From the NCBI RefSeq assembly GCF_001039355.2, contig NW_019773710.1, forward strand, positions 1-57,838: a stretch of 57,838 nucleotides of DNA. The letters are read 5' to 3'. The stretch comes from Lingula anatina. Its lineage: Eukaryota; Brachiopoda; Lingulata; Lingulida; Lingulidae. A program made the position numbers and the translations under genes. The first letter of the stretch is position 1. The number at the start of each line of letters is the position of its first letter. The notes below the pieces were generated by a model. That model was not told where the DNA came from, did not search any database, and saw nothing but the letters and a program-made list of their open reading frames with translations. This document shows positions 1 to 10,657 of the stretch, in pieces.

Positions 1-54
1 TGGATTACAAAAATATGAGAAGGTTGCTATTTAGCTGTTATGATCTTTTCACAG

Positions 55-1679
55 AAAACCAGGCAACACAGGAGCAAATGGAGAGCCAAGTCGGTGTCTC
101 TCAACAACAGCAGCAGCAGTCTAGTCCCACCCTCCACAGCGAGGATCAAGCTGTTAGTCTGCTGTCCCTGCTAAAGAAGGGACCCAATCTGAATCCAGCG
201 TGCCCAGTAAATGCTGATAAGATTCAGGGGGTCATCAAACTGCAAACCCCTCCGAAATACAAGATGAAGGATGATACTACCCAAACTGGGGCAGAGGTGG
301 CTGATGCCAAGGCTGACAGAGATGAAAGTGGCAGCACAGCTCTAAGTACCTGCACTGAAGGTTCGAAGCCAAAATCTGGGATATGTAGCTCACTGCTGGC
401 TGTCATAGAGCAGCTGAGAGAAAGGTCAAAGTCCGAGAGTGATGCAGACGTGGATGAGGTAATGGGTGATGGGGGAAAATCCAGTGGAAGTGGGAAAGGG
501 CGCCGCAGGAAAGGAGGTCGTGTCACTAGTCAGACCAGGTCATTGGACGATTCAAAGTGGTTGGAAACTTTGGAGAATGTTGAAAAACTTGATGATATGG
601 AAGGACAGTACCGATGTAAGCTTTGCCATTACATGTCTGCCAATGCCAGTCTTATGTGCACGCACATGCGCTTGCACAAAGACAAGCAGCCATTTGAGTG
701 CTCTCTTTGCAGCTTTGTCGCAGACTCCAATGAATCTCTGCAAAGTCACATGATTCAGCACTGTAAAATCAGAACTTACCAATGCAAGACTTGTTCAGCC
801 GTTTTCAACTATAAGAGCCAGCTACGTGCTCACATGCGAGGGCATGAGAAAGACGCCAAACGACCTTACATGTGTGAAGCCTGCTGCTTTGAAACCCATG
901 ACCAGGTAGCTTTTAAATTGCACCTGCAATCCCATAATGTGCCAAAAAGCGTGCCGGACCCAGTGAGTGTGAAATGCCTTAAGTGTGGAAGCATTTTTTC
1001 TTCATGTGAAGAACTAAAGGAGCACTGTAAGCTCCATCTTTTGGACAATAAGACAACCGATAATGAATCTGATGAAGGATATAAGGAAGCCAAGGTTTTT
1101 GCCCAGCAGGGGGAGCTCTCGGGCCCCTTGAAGTGTCAGCACTGCGATTTTGTAGCAGGCTCAAGTCGTAGCCTGAAGTCGCACATGAAAAGACACGCCA
1201 ACGATCAGCGCTATGTTCAACAGCCACTGGAGCAGTATAAATGTAACCTCTGCGGCTATATCTGTCACCATCTTCCGTCCTTGAAATCGCACATGTGGCG
1301 TCATGCCAGCGATGCCAACTACAGCTACCAGTACACAAATGATGTCATCAACGCAGCCATTGATTATGAAACTGATGCCACAGCTGAGCCAGATGACACA
1401 GATTCAACCAATGATAATGAGGATGACATCATGCCTTCCACTGCAGAGTCCCAGTTACCAGAGCCAGTCAGGAGAGAGGCTGCAGACAGTTATCTTATAC
1501 CTAGTGGTAACACTGAAGGTCAAGGTGAAGGTCAAAGTGAAGGTCAGAAGGCCGTGTGTCTGGTGACTTTCAGATGCTGCCAGTGTGGTTATGAAACAGT
1601 CAGCAAGTCTTTTCTCAACATACACATGAAGCTCCATTCTGATGTTATAAAGAAACTGGAGGAAGGAAAGGCCATTTAG
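55..1679 (+). CDS. ZNF507: ZNF507-like C2H2 zinc-finger protein, last coding exon (5' partial)
   Basis: This is the 3' coding exon of a nuclear C2H2 zinc-finger protein, probably a DNA-binding transcription regulator. The open frame runs back to position 15, but a pyrimidine-rich acceptor ends at 53-54 (ttttcacag), so the exon should start at 55 and the ATG at 15 is probably intronic. From about residue 200 of the open frame there are eight fingers. They begin YRCKLCHY, FECSLCSF, YQCKTCSAVF, YMCEACCF, VKCLKCGS, LKCQHCDF, YKCNLCGY and, after an acidic D/E/T-rich spacer, FRCCQCGY. The stretch SLKSHMWRHASD after finger seven, followed by a tyrosine-rich NYSYQY, resembles vertebrate ZNF507 as I recall it. 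The N-terminal part is polyglutamine- and serine-rich with a basic GKGRRRKGGR patch. A short GQGEGQSEGQ repeat precedes the last finger. The earlier exons are outside the window. The related ZNF407/ZNF462 families are the alternative. Confidence 0.8.
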
Positions 1680-4290
1680 CAATGAAGAGAACTAGTATTT
1701 TATATTTCAGCAAAATGAGAACTTGTTTAATTGTAAATTAAGTTTAGTGATAGGTAGTTTTTAAAAGTAGCTATTAAACCTGCATTATGTATAACAGTTA
1801 TAAATTAGCTTATTTAAAAAATAGCATTGCTCAAAAATTGACGTTCTAGTGATGGATGAATTTCCTTTTGTTGGCTTTTTTAATGTACAACTAGCATTGC
1901 TTTGTATCAAAACTCCCATGTTTAACTATTTAGATACTGTTTTATTCAATGAGTGGTAGAGTTGAAAGGGTAAGTATAAAAGAAAATGTCAAATTTATTT
2001 ATTTATCTGCTTTTGTCAATTTTGACATTTTATTTAGTTATTGGCTTTACAAATTAAAAGTGTGTTCACATCTAGTTTAACTTAAGACTTAATTAATAGA
2101 CCATGTGTATACAGTTCTGGGCTAAACATTAAGTCACATCTGCCCAGTAAATACACATAAAACAGGTTCAAGTTGAGCATGGTTTGAATGCATTTTCAGA
2201 CTGACCTTACTTAGGATGACATCATCAGTCTATTTTAAGTTAGCAAATTATGATATTCATTGTATAAACAGTCATTTTTGAATATTAAGAGATGCCAGTG
2301 CTGCCTACTTTTGTTCATTTTCAATGATGCAGAATTATTGCAAATGATTATTTATTAAACCTGCTTACAGTAATTAGAATTGATTAAATTTCAATTAGTT
2401 GAAGTGTTTTTGTCCAGTTTCCTGATTATTTAACTTAAGCATGGTCTTAATATTAATTTTTGGTTTATTGTAAAATATGAGGTTTCTTAAATATTAAAAA
2501 TGATCAGTCTGATTTAGAATTGGCTAAATTTAAAATTAAGGGACAACCAGTATGATAATGCTGACGTTACTCAGCTGTGTGAATAATTTTGTAAAATGTT
2601 TATATGCTAGTCTCAAAATTTGATTCTTTAATTCTTGATATGAACAGTATTAGAGAATACTATAGATTCCCAGTAAGATGCTTTTTTTTTTCATTCATTT
2701 TGATGTAATAAGTCTTATGCTTACTGCCATATTAAGTCATTAAGTATTATTTCTTTTACATTTTCATGTACTGATAAGGAAGGGTTACTGGTGTAAGCCT
2801 AAGGTTTTTTTATTGATAAGTTATAGGTACTGTAATTTGGTTGGGGTGCAGAGGGAAAGGTTTATGTCGACCTAGAAATAAATTGAATATGGCATATTTT
2901 TGTTTTCATTTAAAGGTATTTATACCAGTAAAAAAAAAACAGTGTCTGTGTGGGACAGGGAATTTTTAATGTTATGAAACTTGGAAAAATCAAACAATGG
3001 TTGATTTGTTTCCTTATTACTTGAGATCCAGGAGGTGTTACTCCAGAAGACTATATCAAGAATGTCCAGCGAGAGAAAGAAGGAGAGAGAGAGAGAGGGA
3101 GAGGGGGGAAGGGAGGGGGAAATGATTCATCGTTTTAGAACTCATTGCTTCCACATATAGGAGCAAGTTACTCTTCATTTCTTCAATAGGTTTGTTATAT
3201 TCAAATTGTTTATTTAGCTCAGACACAGTTCTTGCCTTAGTTGATATTTAATAGTAATTTGTACTGTATTTTGTCATGTAAATCATTTACAATTAAATGA
3301 CAAGTAGAAGAGAAAAGAGATAAAATTGAAAACCCAGTAGTGAAATTATTTGAAAACATTAATTTGTTATTCTTTCCTTTGAAATGTAGATCTTATGATG
3401 GTATATCCATTTAGAGTTTAATGCAGATTAATTGTGCACCTTGATTTGTTTACAATTTATGTAAACATTTTGATCTACATACCCTGTACCTCAGCCCAGT
3501 AGCCTATGATACAAGTAAGGCAAGCTCAGCTCTAGTCTTTCAGATAAAAAGTATAATATGTTTTGCTGTATCCACTAGATTTTTGCTTTAAAAAAAGGAC
3601 GTTTAAAGGGTTTATTCTTGCTTTTTACTTGCAGTGTCCACATCAGTTCAACTCACACTGTAAGCTATACGTTCAGTTACCTGCGACAAAAAGCCAACAG
3701 CTCAGCTGGTGTTGGTTGAAAATTAAAAATTCTTTGAAAACCTGTCCAACAGAATAAAAAGAAGACTTGGCTTAAAATATATAAGGGATGGTATCTCTGT
3801 GTCAGTAGTGGATTCAGGATGTCACAGATATGAAGAGAGGTGGACGGGTGAGGTACTCTCCCTCAGACCATTGCAAGTGATTTAGCTTTCTGCTGGGTAC
3901 ATGGGGCATATATCTGGCAGTTCCTATTAGGCCTGTTTGCAGAGGGTTTAATTCACCTGCAAGGGTTGACCCAGGCTTATTGGTATCCTCCCTTCCTGAA
4001 TCCACTTCTGTAACAAGTGTCTGTAGTGAGCAGGGCAACATATGTAGTACCTGTACAGTCATGGAGTTCAAAAACTGCCAAATGTACTCCTTACATTGTT
4101 ACAGGGATATTTACAACATCATATAATGACTTTAATTGATGTAACTATTTAAATAGTATCTTGTTAATATCAGGTAACTACAGTCCAGCTGTTTGGTTTA
4201 TTTCGTAGTGTTATATTACAAGATTCTTTTGGGTGTTGTGACATTTCACATGGATTTTATATTTACAATAAAGTTGTTGTTCAGATAAAT
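1680..4290 (+). other. 3' UTR and flank of the ZNF507-like gene
   Basis: AT-rich, with no convincing coding exon on either strand. AATAAA-type signals occur near 2876 and at 4267-4272; the latter is followed by a GT-rich stretch and is a reasonable distal polyadenylation site. A purine tract (GA/GGGA) lies at about 3072-3120. Where the transcript ends is inference. Confidence 0.5.
4267..4272 (+). terminator. Candidate polyadenylation signal, ZNF507-like gene
   Basis: AATAAA followed within 10 bases by a GTTGTTGTT-like GU-rich tract. It is the last good signal before the next gene. A nearer signal, aataaattg, is present at about 2876. Confidence 0.45.
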
Positions 4291-4516
4291 TTGGTTGACA
4301 GGTGTTTTTCTAAAGACTTTATCCGTATCCAGAGTGACAGTCACGGATAGGTCGAAATCACTTCTTCAAAAATGGTTAAAATAAGCACGACAGGTTCTTG
4401 CAATGTTTAGATTTCAACTTCTTTTCAAACTATTCAGTCGAATTTGATGGGAAAAGATCCCAGGGAAGTATTTGCATCAAATGCATGTATGTCTATCAAG
4501 TGTCAGGGTATAGTCA

Positions 4517-4786
4517 CAGTGGTGGATTAAGGGGGGTGTCAGGGGGGTCCTGACCCCCTTTAATTTCTGAAAAAAGTAACACTTATGGTCCCGTCTTGAA
4601 ATTAGAATTTTAACAAGCAGAATCATGGTTCTAAACCATATCAAATAGCACCGTTTGGCCTCTAAAATACCAAAAGTTTTCGGGGCCTTCAGAGGGCCCC
4701 GAGCCCCACCCCAAGGGTGTGTGGGAGGGTCGGCTTGAATCCGCAGACTCCCCCCCCCCTTTCAAATAAACCTGGATCTGCCCCTG
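4517..4786. repeat. Short non-autonomous element with hAT-like CAG...CTG ends
   Basis: The left end reads CAGTGGTGGATTAAGG and the right end, reversed, reads CAGGGGCAGATCCAGG, so the termini are imperfect inverted repeats of about 16 bases. The interior has long G and C runs and a short hairpin. The CAG(G/T)GG(C/T)GGAT start is typical of hAT-derived MITEs. I could not find a clean 8-bp target duplication. Confidence 0.45.
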
Positions 4787-4959
4787 GGTCATACTGTACA
4801 TGTCCTGCCAAAATATTCACGTTGCAAAAATAAAAATAGACGTGTCTAATTAGTGCATTCTACTCAAGATTTTTAAAATGACCAAAATCATCATTTGAAG
4901 TTCAAAAACTCAAGTTTGAAGGATATGATGACTTAGAAAGTATTATTTGAATTTTTTCG

Positions 4960-5147
4960 ATGACATTTTTTTTTCAGCATGAAATCGACTTTTGCACAAC
5001 CGTGTATGTGGGGATTTTTCTGTTGACAATTTTGTCAGGTATTTTTGTGACGCCCTTATCGATACCACTGCAGAGTCAGCAAATTTCCGAACGTAATCAA
5101 ACCTCGATAGACATCACAGCTACTAGTTCACGATCAATAACAAAAAG
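4960..5147 (+). CDS. Possible first coding exon with one membrane segment
   Basis: An open frame starts at an ATG at 4960, and 4968-4977 could instead be an acceptor (ttttttttcag). It ends at a consensus donor AAG|gtgagt at 5147/5148. It encodes one hydrophobic helix (about 20 residues around VGIFLLTILSGIFVTPL) followed by a polar segment with a glycosylation sequon (NQT). Joined to the usual CAG acceptor at 5860 it would stop after about 14 residues. Joined to the GAG acceptor 4 bases downstream (5864) it would read in frame into the repeat protein that starts MELRHRRP. It may therefore be the membrane anchor of that protein, an alternative exon, or a UTR exon. Confidence 0.35.
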
Positions 5148-5868
5148 GTGAGTTTAATATGAAAAAGGGTAAAGCTGACGTTGATAATTACGTCTTGTGT
5201 GTCATCTAAAGTGAAATGTTCACTTGCTATATACTGGTATTGTTAATTAGGTGAAGGAAGAGCGGAGAGATATTTTTTTGAGCTGGCCAATCGAAAGTAC
5301 ACTGGGTGGAAGTTCCACATAGTTTGTGCAGTTTTCATTTTGTTTATATCCTGTTAATAAAGCATATTTTTAAATTATATTTTCGCTGTATTTGTAAATA
5401 GGACTGAATACAGGTGCACTGGCAAGCTGCCATTTCAAAGTCGTTGTTATTATGAGTCCAACGTCTAAATGTTATCTGACCATGTGTTATTCGTTCAGAC
5501 TGATCTACTTTTTAATGCGTTTTTAGAGTATATATGCTTTCTTCGCCATGAACAATGACATTGGGTTTTCACAGGCTGCCTATTCCCTATTATTTAATTG
5601 TCTAAATAAACTATAGTGTCAGTCACTGTTTCAAATGTCAATAAGGTCTGGATATGTTCTTTAGATATTGTATCTTTATTCACGATTTTGGGCAAATATT
5701 AACTTATGCGAAGATAAGCTAGATCTTAGGTAAATAAAGAAATTATTAAAACAAAATATCGGAATTGGAGTGGAGTCATTTGAATTTGTAGACCTGAGAA
5801 AACATAAATTTTGAGGTCTACCCTAGGACCGATAACATTTTAATTTGTTACATATTACAGCGAGAAAA

Positions 5869-6861
5869 ATGGAACTTCGACACCGGCGTCCATGTTACAT
5901 TGATGATGGAAATATCCTATGGGACGGTGATGCAGAAGCCAAGAAAGCTCAGAAGGATGAAGCAGAGAAAAAGTCCAAGGACTCCAAACGCAAAGAAGAG
6001 AAGTCTCTAGCTGAAATTAAACGACTTAAATGTAAATGCAATCAACATAGTAGAAAAAAAGAGGAAAAAACCAAGACAAAGGAGTTCAAGTGTACTTTGC
6101 ATGGCTGCAATGTTTCGTACTGCAACGCACAATGTACGGGGGTGAAAACTAGTGCAACTCTTGAAGCAGGAGCTGGCATAACTGCACTCAAAGTACAGGC
6201 AGTTGAAGCGAACGTGACTGGAGTGAACGCTGGAGTGAACGCGGAGGGCAAGTGTCAAGTCAATGGGGCCGTCCTACAGGGGGCGCAGGCCAACATCACT
6301 GGCGCCAAAATCAGAGGGAACGCTGAGGTTGCCGCTTCAGCTACTGCGTTACGAGCAAGGGGATTCCAAGTTAACTTAACTGGGGCCAACATTGGAGTCT
6401 CAGCCGAGGCGTCGGCTACAGCCATTGATGCAGACTTGAAAGCTGGCACATTCGACGCCACTGGTCTACAAGCAACTGCAGACGTTTCAGCACAGTGTAC
6501 GGTGAAGGGGATCAGTGCCACTGGATTGACCGCTGACATCCGAGGTGCAAAATTCCAGGCAAGTGCAACCGCTGAAGTGGAAAAAGTTGGCATAAAGGCA
6601 AAGGGTTTGACGGCTGAAATTGTAGGTGTTGAGGGATCCGTAAATGTATCAAAGAACTTGCAGAGTATAGATCAACAATATAATGGTATGAATGCAAAAG
6701 TTAAGGGCATTGATCTAGGCCAAAGTTTGCAAGCAAGAACAGAAAACAAAAATTTTGAAGCAAATGGTATCAATGCGCAAGCAGTTGGAGTTGATGCTCG
6801 AAATACAAACGAGGTGGTTACGAAATCAGGGATCACAGTTAATGGTATAAATGCTGATATN
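5869..6861 (+). CDS. Unrecognised protein with about nine 27-residue repeats (3' cut by a gap)
   Basis: No family recognised. The frame follows an acceptor (ttacatattacag) ending at 5860; the first ATG in frame is 5869. Residues 20-75 are strongly charged, rich in K and E, and probably helical. A cysteine cluster follows (KCKC about 54-57, then C75, C80, C85, C89). From about residue 93 to the end there are nine degenerate repeats of 25-29 residues. A typical unit reads G-I-x-A-x-G-L-x-A-x-I-x-G-A-K-x-x-A-x-A, with alternating small/hydrophobic positions, which suggests a beta-solenoid. Three consecutive units carry the sequon NVTG, NITG or NLTG at the same place. The frame is open until the N at 6861, so the C-terminus is unknown. 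Base composition is more GC-rich than the flanks, as for a real exon. Confidence 0.7.
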
Positions 6862-6980
6862 TAATGGCCCGATCATGCTGATTTTCGAACTTGACATGCG
6901 TTTTTTGAATATTAGTCACCTCTGTAAATATAAAGCCAAAAAGTAAAACTGTCTTCCACTTATGGTGTTAACGCTGAAAG

Positions 6981-7065
6981 TGCACGGCGACGGCGACATG
7001 ATCGGCGACGACAGACGCAGGTGATGGCAATATGTACAGACACATCTGTGTCTGTACATAAAAAT
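6981..7065 (-). repeat. Palindrome-ended repeat, copy A (next to an assembly gap)
   Basis: It contains a perfect palindrome, TATGTACAGACACA...TGTGTCTGTACATA, followed on the reverse strand by a cgtctgtcgtcgccg GC-rich part. It is the reverse complement of copy B at 15105-15194 and is related to copy C at 38223-38293. Both A and B lie next to single-N gaps, probably because the GC-rich repeat stopped assembly. Confidence 0.6.
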
Positions 7066-7261
7066 TTGAATGTTTTTTAAAAAATATACTGCTTGTCTGA
7101 ATAAATATAATTGATTACTTTGTGGGTTAATGGTATGCCCTAAAAGTTAAGTAAATGTTACCTTTGCATACAGCACATTTAAACAGTAAAGTGGATAATG
7201 GAAAGAAGTGACTTGGTTACAATGGAAGAATTTGCAATTAATATATAGGAGGGAAGATATT

Positions 7262-7494
7262 ATTACCTCCGCCAAGGAGGTTACGTTTTCACCCCTGTTT
7301 GTTTGTCTGTCATCAACATAACTCAAAAAATTTTGGACCGATTTTGATGAAATTTTCAGGAACTGTCAGAAGTGGGCCCAGGAAGAGATGATTAGTTTTT
7401 GGTGATGATCTGGATCAATAATCAATCAATAATCAATAATAATCAAAACCGCTGCCTTAGCGGGGGTCTGCGCTCTCGGAGTGCTTTTCTAGTT
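7262..7494 (+). repeat. Interspersed repeat starting ATTACCTCCGCCAAGGAGG, copy 1
   Basis: It begins with the small hairpin CCTCCGCCAAGGAGG, contains GTTTGTTTGTCTGTCAT and a segment that reads ACTCAAAAAATTTTGG, and ends GCGCTCTCGGAGTGCTTTTCTAGTT-like. A second copy of the same length and orientation lies at 43248-43479. This type of repeat is common in aquatic animal genomes; I cannot assign a superfamily from the sequence. Confidence 0.65.
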
Positions 7495-7534
7495 CATAAA
7501 GGCAAAGTGTTTATTTAATTTTCATCATTTAATA

Positions 7535-7712
7535 GTGGGGATTCTCCTTGATTGCAATCAGCTTAAGTAAACTGAGTGCCGCCTGACATTGAGTAAAATA
7601 CAGAAGAGGTAGTGATTATATCATAACATGAGGAGACATGTCATTCAGTTGAGCTGATTGCAATCAGCGAGTCCCCACAGAGTTGGATATCACTAATGGT
7701 GTCTATGGGAAT
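7535..7712. repeat. Inverted-repeat MITE (GTGGGGACTC family), copy 1
   Basis: The arms GTGGGGATTCTCCTTGATTG and CAATCAGCGAGTCCCCAC are reverse complements, with an outer part TCTATGGGAATAGGG on one side. Related copies lie at 19185-19425, 26722-26936 and, more diverged, 40036-40250. A fragment is repeated at about 8499-8575 because of the tandem duplication described separately. Confidence 0.6.
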
Positions 7713-7881
7713 AGGGTCTAAATTAGCAAACATACAACAATCATATAGAATAACATGATAAATAATGATTACTTTCCCATATCCCTTTTATTAGTAGAAC
7801 TGTAACATAAATTCATTTTGATACTGGGTTAGGAAATTTTTATACCAAAATAACCATGTCCATTAAAATTATTTTACTGAC

Positions 7882-8004
7882 CTTGTAGTCAGGAAATCTA
7901 ACAATATGATACAAATAAATTTTGGCATTACAGCCAATTTTTTTGGCTGTTCACCTTCTGCATCGTGGCTTTTGATTATTTGAAAAGGCATCTTCCTGTA
8001 ACCC
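7882..8004 (-). pseudogene. Duplicated CARF-like exon with in-frame stop
   Basis: A 123-bp copy of the exon at 8742-8864, with the same acceptor (ttatattacag) and donor (gtcagt). In the reading frame of the intact copy, AAG CGA has become AGG TGA, giving a stop about half way. Since 123 is a multiple of three, the exon could also simply be skipped. Confidence 0.6.
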
Positions 8005-8032
8005 CTGTAATATAACATATATTTGTGTTTTC

Positions 8033-8035
<3 letters not shown>

Positions 8036-8066
<31 letters not shown>
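8036..8066. repeat. (AAT)n microsatellite
   Basis: About ten ATA/AAT units; the expanded counterpart in the second tandem unit lies at 8894-8942. Apparent poly-Ile or poly-Tyr open frames here are only this repeat. Confidence 0.95.
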
Positions 8067-8067
<1 letters not shown>

Positions 8068-8498
8068 TTTCTTATTTTTCATGGCACCTTACGTACTACC
8101 TCAAAGTGCCTTATAATGGATAATATAACTAAAATCTTTAAAATTACTACAATATTTAAATCTAAAACATTCATCAGAAATCATTTAAAATTCACACTAC
8201 TAAAAATTCAATCTTAATAAAAATATATAAAAAAATTTAAAAGCAAAAAATATAGACAGGAATATGTCCAAGAATGCTGAAACATGTGCCACTGCTTGTA
8301 CCAGTTATAATGACAGGTGTAGGATGGGAAATAATTTTGATTTCCAAATACAAAGACATTTTCTTGGAAGTACTTAGTATTTTTTATTGCATAGTTTAAA
8401 TATATGCAATTATTGTTAGACTATTGTGCCACAGATAATCTTTAAATAGAAGAAAAAAAAAACAATATTTATAAATGAAATGGTTCGAGACAGTAATG

Positions 8499-8892
8499 TC
8501 ATTTAGTTGAGCTGATTGCAATCAGTGAGTCCCCACAGAGTTGGATGTCACTAATGGTGTCTATGGGAATATAGGGTCTAAATTAGCAAACATACAACAA
8601 TCATATAGAATAACATGATAAATATTGATTACTTTCCCATACCCCTTTTATTAGTAGAACTGTAACATAAATTCATTTTGATATTGGGTTAGGAAATTTT
8701 TATACCAAAATAACCATGTCCATTAAAATTATTTTACTGACCTTGTAGTCAGGAAACCTAACAATGTGATACAAGTAAATTTTGGCATTACAGCCAATTT
8801 TTTGGGTTGTTCGCTTTCTGCATCGTGGCTTTTGATTATTTGAAAAGGCATCCTCCTGTATCCCCTGCAATATAACACATCTTTGTGTTTTC

Positions 8893-8942
<50 letters not shown>

Positions 8943-9389
8943 TTTCTTATTTTTCATGGAGCCTTACGTACTACCTCAAAGTGCCTTATAATGGATAATA
9001 TTCATATTATAGTTATAACTAAAATCTTTAAAATTACTACAATATTTAAATCTAAAACATTCATCGGAAATCATTTAAAATTCACACTACTAAAAATTCA
9101 ATCTTAATAAAAATATATAAAAAAATTTAAAAGCAAAAAATATAGACAGGAATATGTCCAAGAATGCTGAAACATGTGCCACTGCTTGTACCAGATGAAA
9201 TGAAAGGTGTAGGATGGGGAATAACTTTAATTTCCAAATACAAAGACATTTTCTTGGAAGTACTCAATATTTTTTATTGCATAGTTTAAATACATGCAAT
9301 TATTGTTAGACTATTGTGCCACAGATAATCTTTAAATAGAAGAAAAAAAAAACAATATTTATAAATGAAATTGTTTGAGACAGTAATGT
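8499..9389. repeat. Tandem duplication unit 2 (891 bp)
   Basis: Second copy of the block that begins at 7641. It is longer because the (AAT)n tract (8894-8942) is expanded and a short insert (attcatattatagttata) is present near 9000. It carries the intact copy of the CARF-like exon. Confidence 0.85.
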
Positions 9390-9598
9390 AAAAAGACAAC
9401 TTACATCCCATTGCTTATGGCGCTCCTTACACCTTCTGTCCTTTGTGGCTCTGTCTATATTTTTCCCCAAGTGACATTGCTTGATCACTTTCCCAATATA
9501 GAAAAAAGGGACACCACTGTTTTCTATCTGGATACCACCACTTGAGGGCAACCAGAATCTTATCTGGTGGGCAGCATTTTTAAACTGTACTTCTTTAC
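8742..9598 (-). CDS. Two exons of a CARF/ALS2CR8-like protein (partial)
   Basis: Exon A (9598-9405, minus) has acceptor atattttcag and donor gtaagt. It reads KEVQFKNAAHQIRFWLPSSG... through a basic end, KDRRCKERHKQWD. Exon B (8864-8742) has acceptor atattgcag and donor gtcagt. It joins in phase 0 and reads ...KIGCNAKIYLYHIVRFPDYK. The C-x-AKI...I.RFP.YK pattern resembles the CARF (ALS2CR8) domain seen in large invertebrate families; this is pattern recognition, not a search result. The rest of the gene would lie upstream (above 9600) and downstream (below 7880), towards the gap at 6861. Exon B is duplicated, and its second copy (7882-8004) is broken. It may be a host gene or a transposon-derived fragment. 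Confidence 0.5.
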
Positions 9599-9879
9599 CT
9601 GAAAATATAATGTTTTTACATAATTAAAATAATTATATAAAAAAAAAAAACTTGTGCCTGGACATTTTCTGATTGCTGAGCATTGTGGATCCCTGTCATT
9701 GCTGCTGTTGCCTTTTGTAATTCAAATAGTGATTTTAAAAAAGTGGATTTTATTTGAGATCATTCATAATATTGTTATCCTGAGCTGATGGCAAAAGTAT
9801 TTTATAAAATGCAACATTTAACAGAGGTGAAATGAAGCCATCTTCTGGATCTCCTGGAAGATGGCTAGAATTTTTCAAG

Positions 9880-9995
9880 TTAACATTGGCAGGTATCCAA
9901 TTTTTCTGTCAAAAGACAGTCAAAAATGGGGGATGGATCATCAAACTAAAGATAATTTTGAAGACTAAAAGATAATATCTCTGGATCCGCCACGT
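9880..9995 (-). repeat. Fragment of a CAGGGGTGGATCCAG repeat, reverse copy
   Basis: Reverse-complement relative of 27128-27250. The shared parts are TTTTTCTGTCA...GACAGTC, GGATGGATCA, GATAATTTTGAAGACT and ATATCTCTGGATCC. The terminal sequence resembles hAT-type MITE ends. Confidence 0.5.
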
Positions 9996-10515
9996 TTAAA
10001 ACAAGCATCTAGTCTGTCAGACAGAGAAAATTTCTTTTAATTTTATCAGAGGCTTCATGTATACAGTACAGATGTGGCCAGTGCAATGATAGTGGACAAC
10101 CTTTCATATGCCATCAGCTTATTGTTTTTCTTTGATGCAAGAAGCATTAAACAGTGGATCTGGTATAGCTCACACCTAAATTCCTCACATAATCAGAGTC
10201 ACAATGGGGAATGCATACCGTGATAAAGTGAATTGTGTCCTTTGTTGCTCTGGAAAGTTTTCTCTTGCTTTTGTGCTCCAGAGCCATTTTCACACAAAAT
10301 CTTTTTCGCGTCCTCACTCCATGCTGATTTAGTCAGACTATGTAAGCCTGTTTATGAAAGGGAAAACGGACTCAGTACAGGTGATCGGGTCGGATATGAA
10401 ATAACATCTTCAGGATGTGGAGGTTTGAAACGCAAGCAACTGTTTCACATGTGCAGTACAGTGGTGATATAAGTGTCACTGGCATAGTTAATGTTGTAAT
10501 GCTGAAATAGTAGCT

Positions 10516-10618
10516 ATGCAGCGTGCTAATTCGTCTGTGCAGGCAGCTAAGCAGAGATTGAAGCAGTTCCCTGTGGCCTTGAAAGAATGTAGGACTGAGG
10601 TAATTCGACGTGAGAACG

Positions 10619-10657
<39 letters not shown>

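Larger units (their letters stand above)
7641..8498. repeat. Tandem duplication unit 1 (858 bp)
   Basis: The segment TCATTCAGTTGAGCTGATTG (from 7641) recurs as TCATTTAGTTGAGCTGATTG from 8499, and the two blocks stay alignable to their ends (cagtaatgt). Unit 1 holds an (AAT)n microsatellite at 8036-8066 and the broken copy of the CARF-like exon. Confidence 0.85.

Noticed and set aside
224-1682. Antisense and shifted open frames over the zinc-finger exon
   Set aside because: Shadows of the long coding exon. The finger spacing is only meaningful in the plus frame starting at 15.
4979-5026. ATG frame starting MKSTFAQPCMWG inside the membrane exon
   Set aside because: It stops after 15 codons. 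The frame from 4960 is open to the donor and encodes a helix.
8700-8957. Poly-Tyr/poly-Ile open frames around the (AAT)n tract
   Set aside because: They only translate the microsatellite. The real coding signal nearby is the 123-bp exon on the minus strand.
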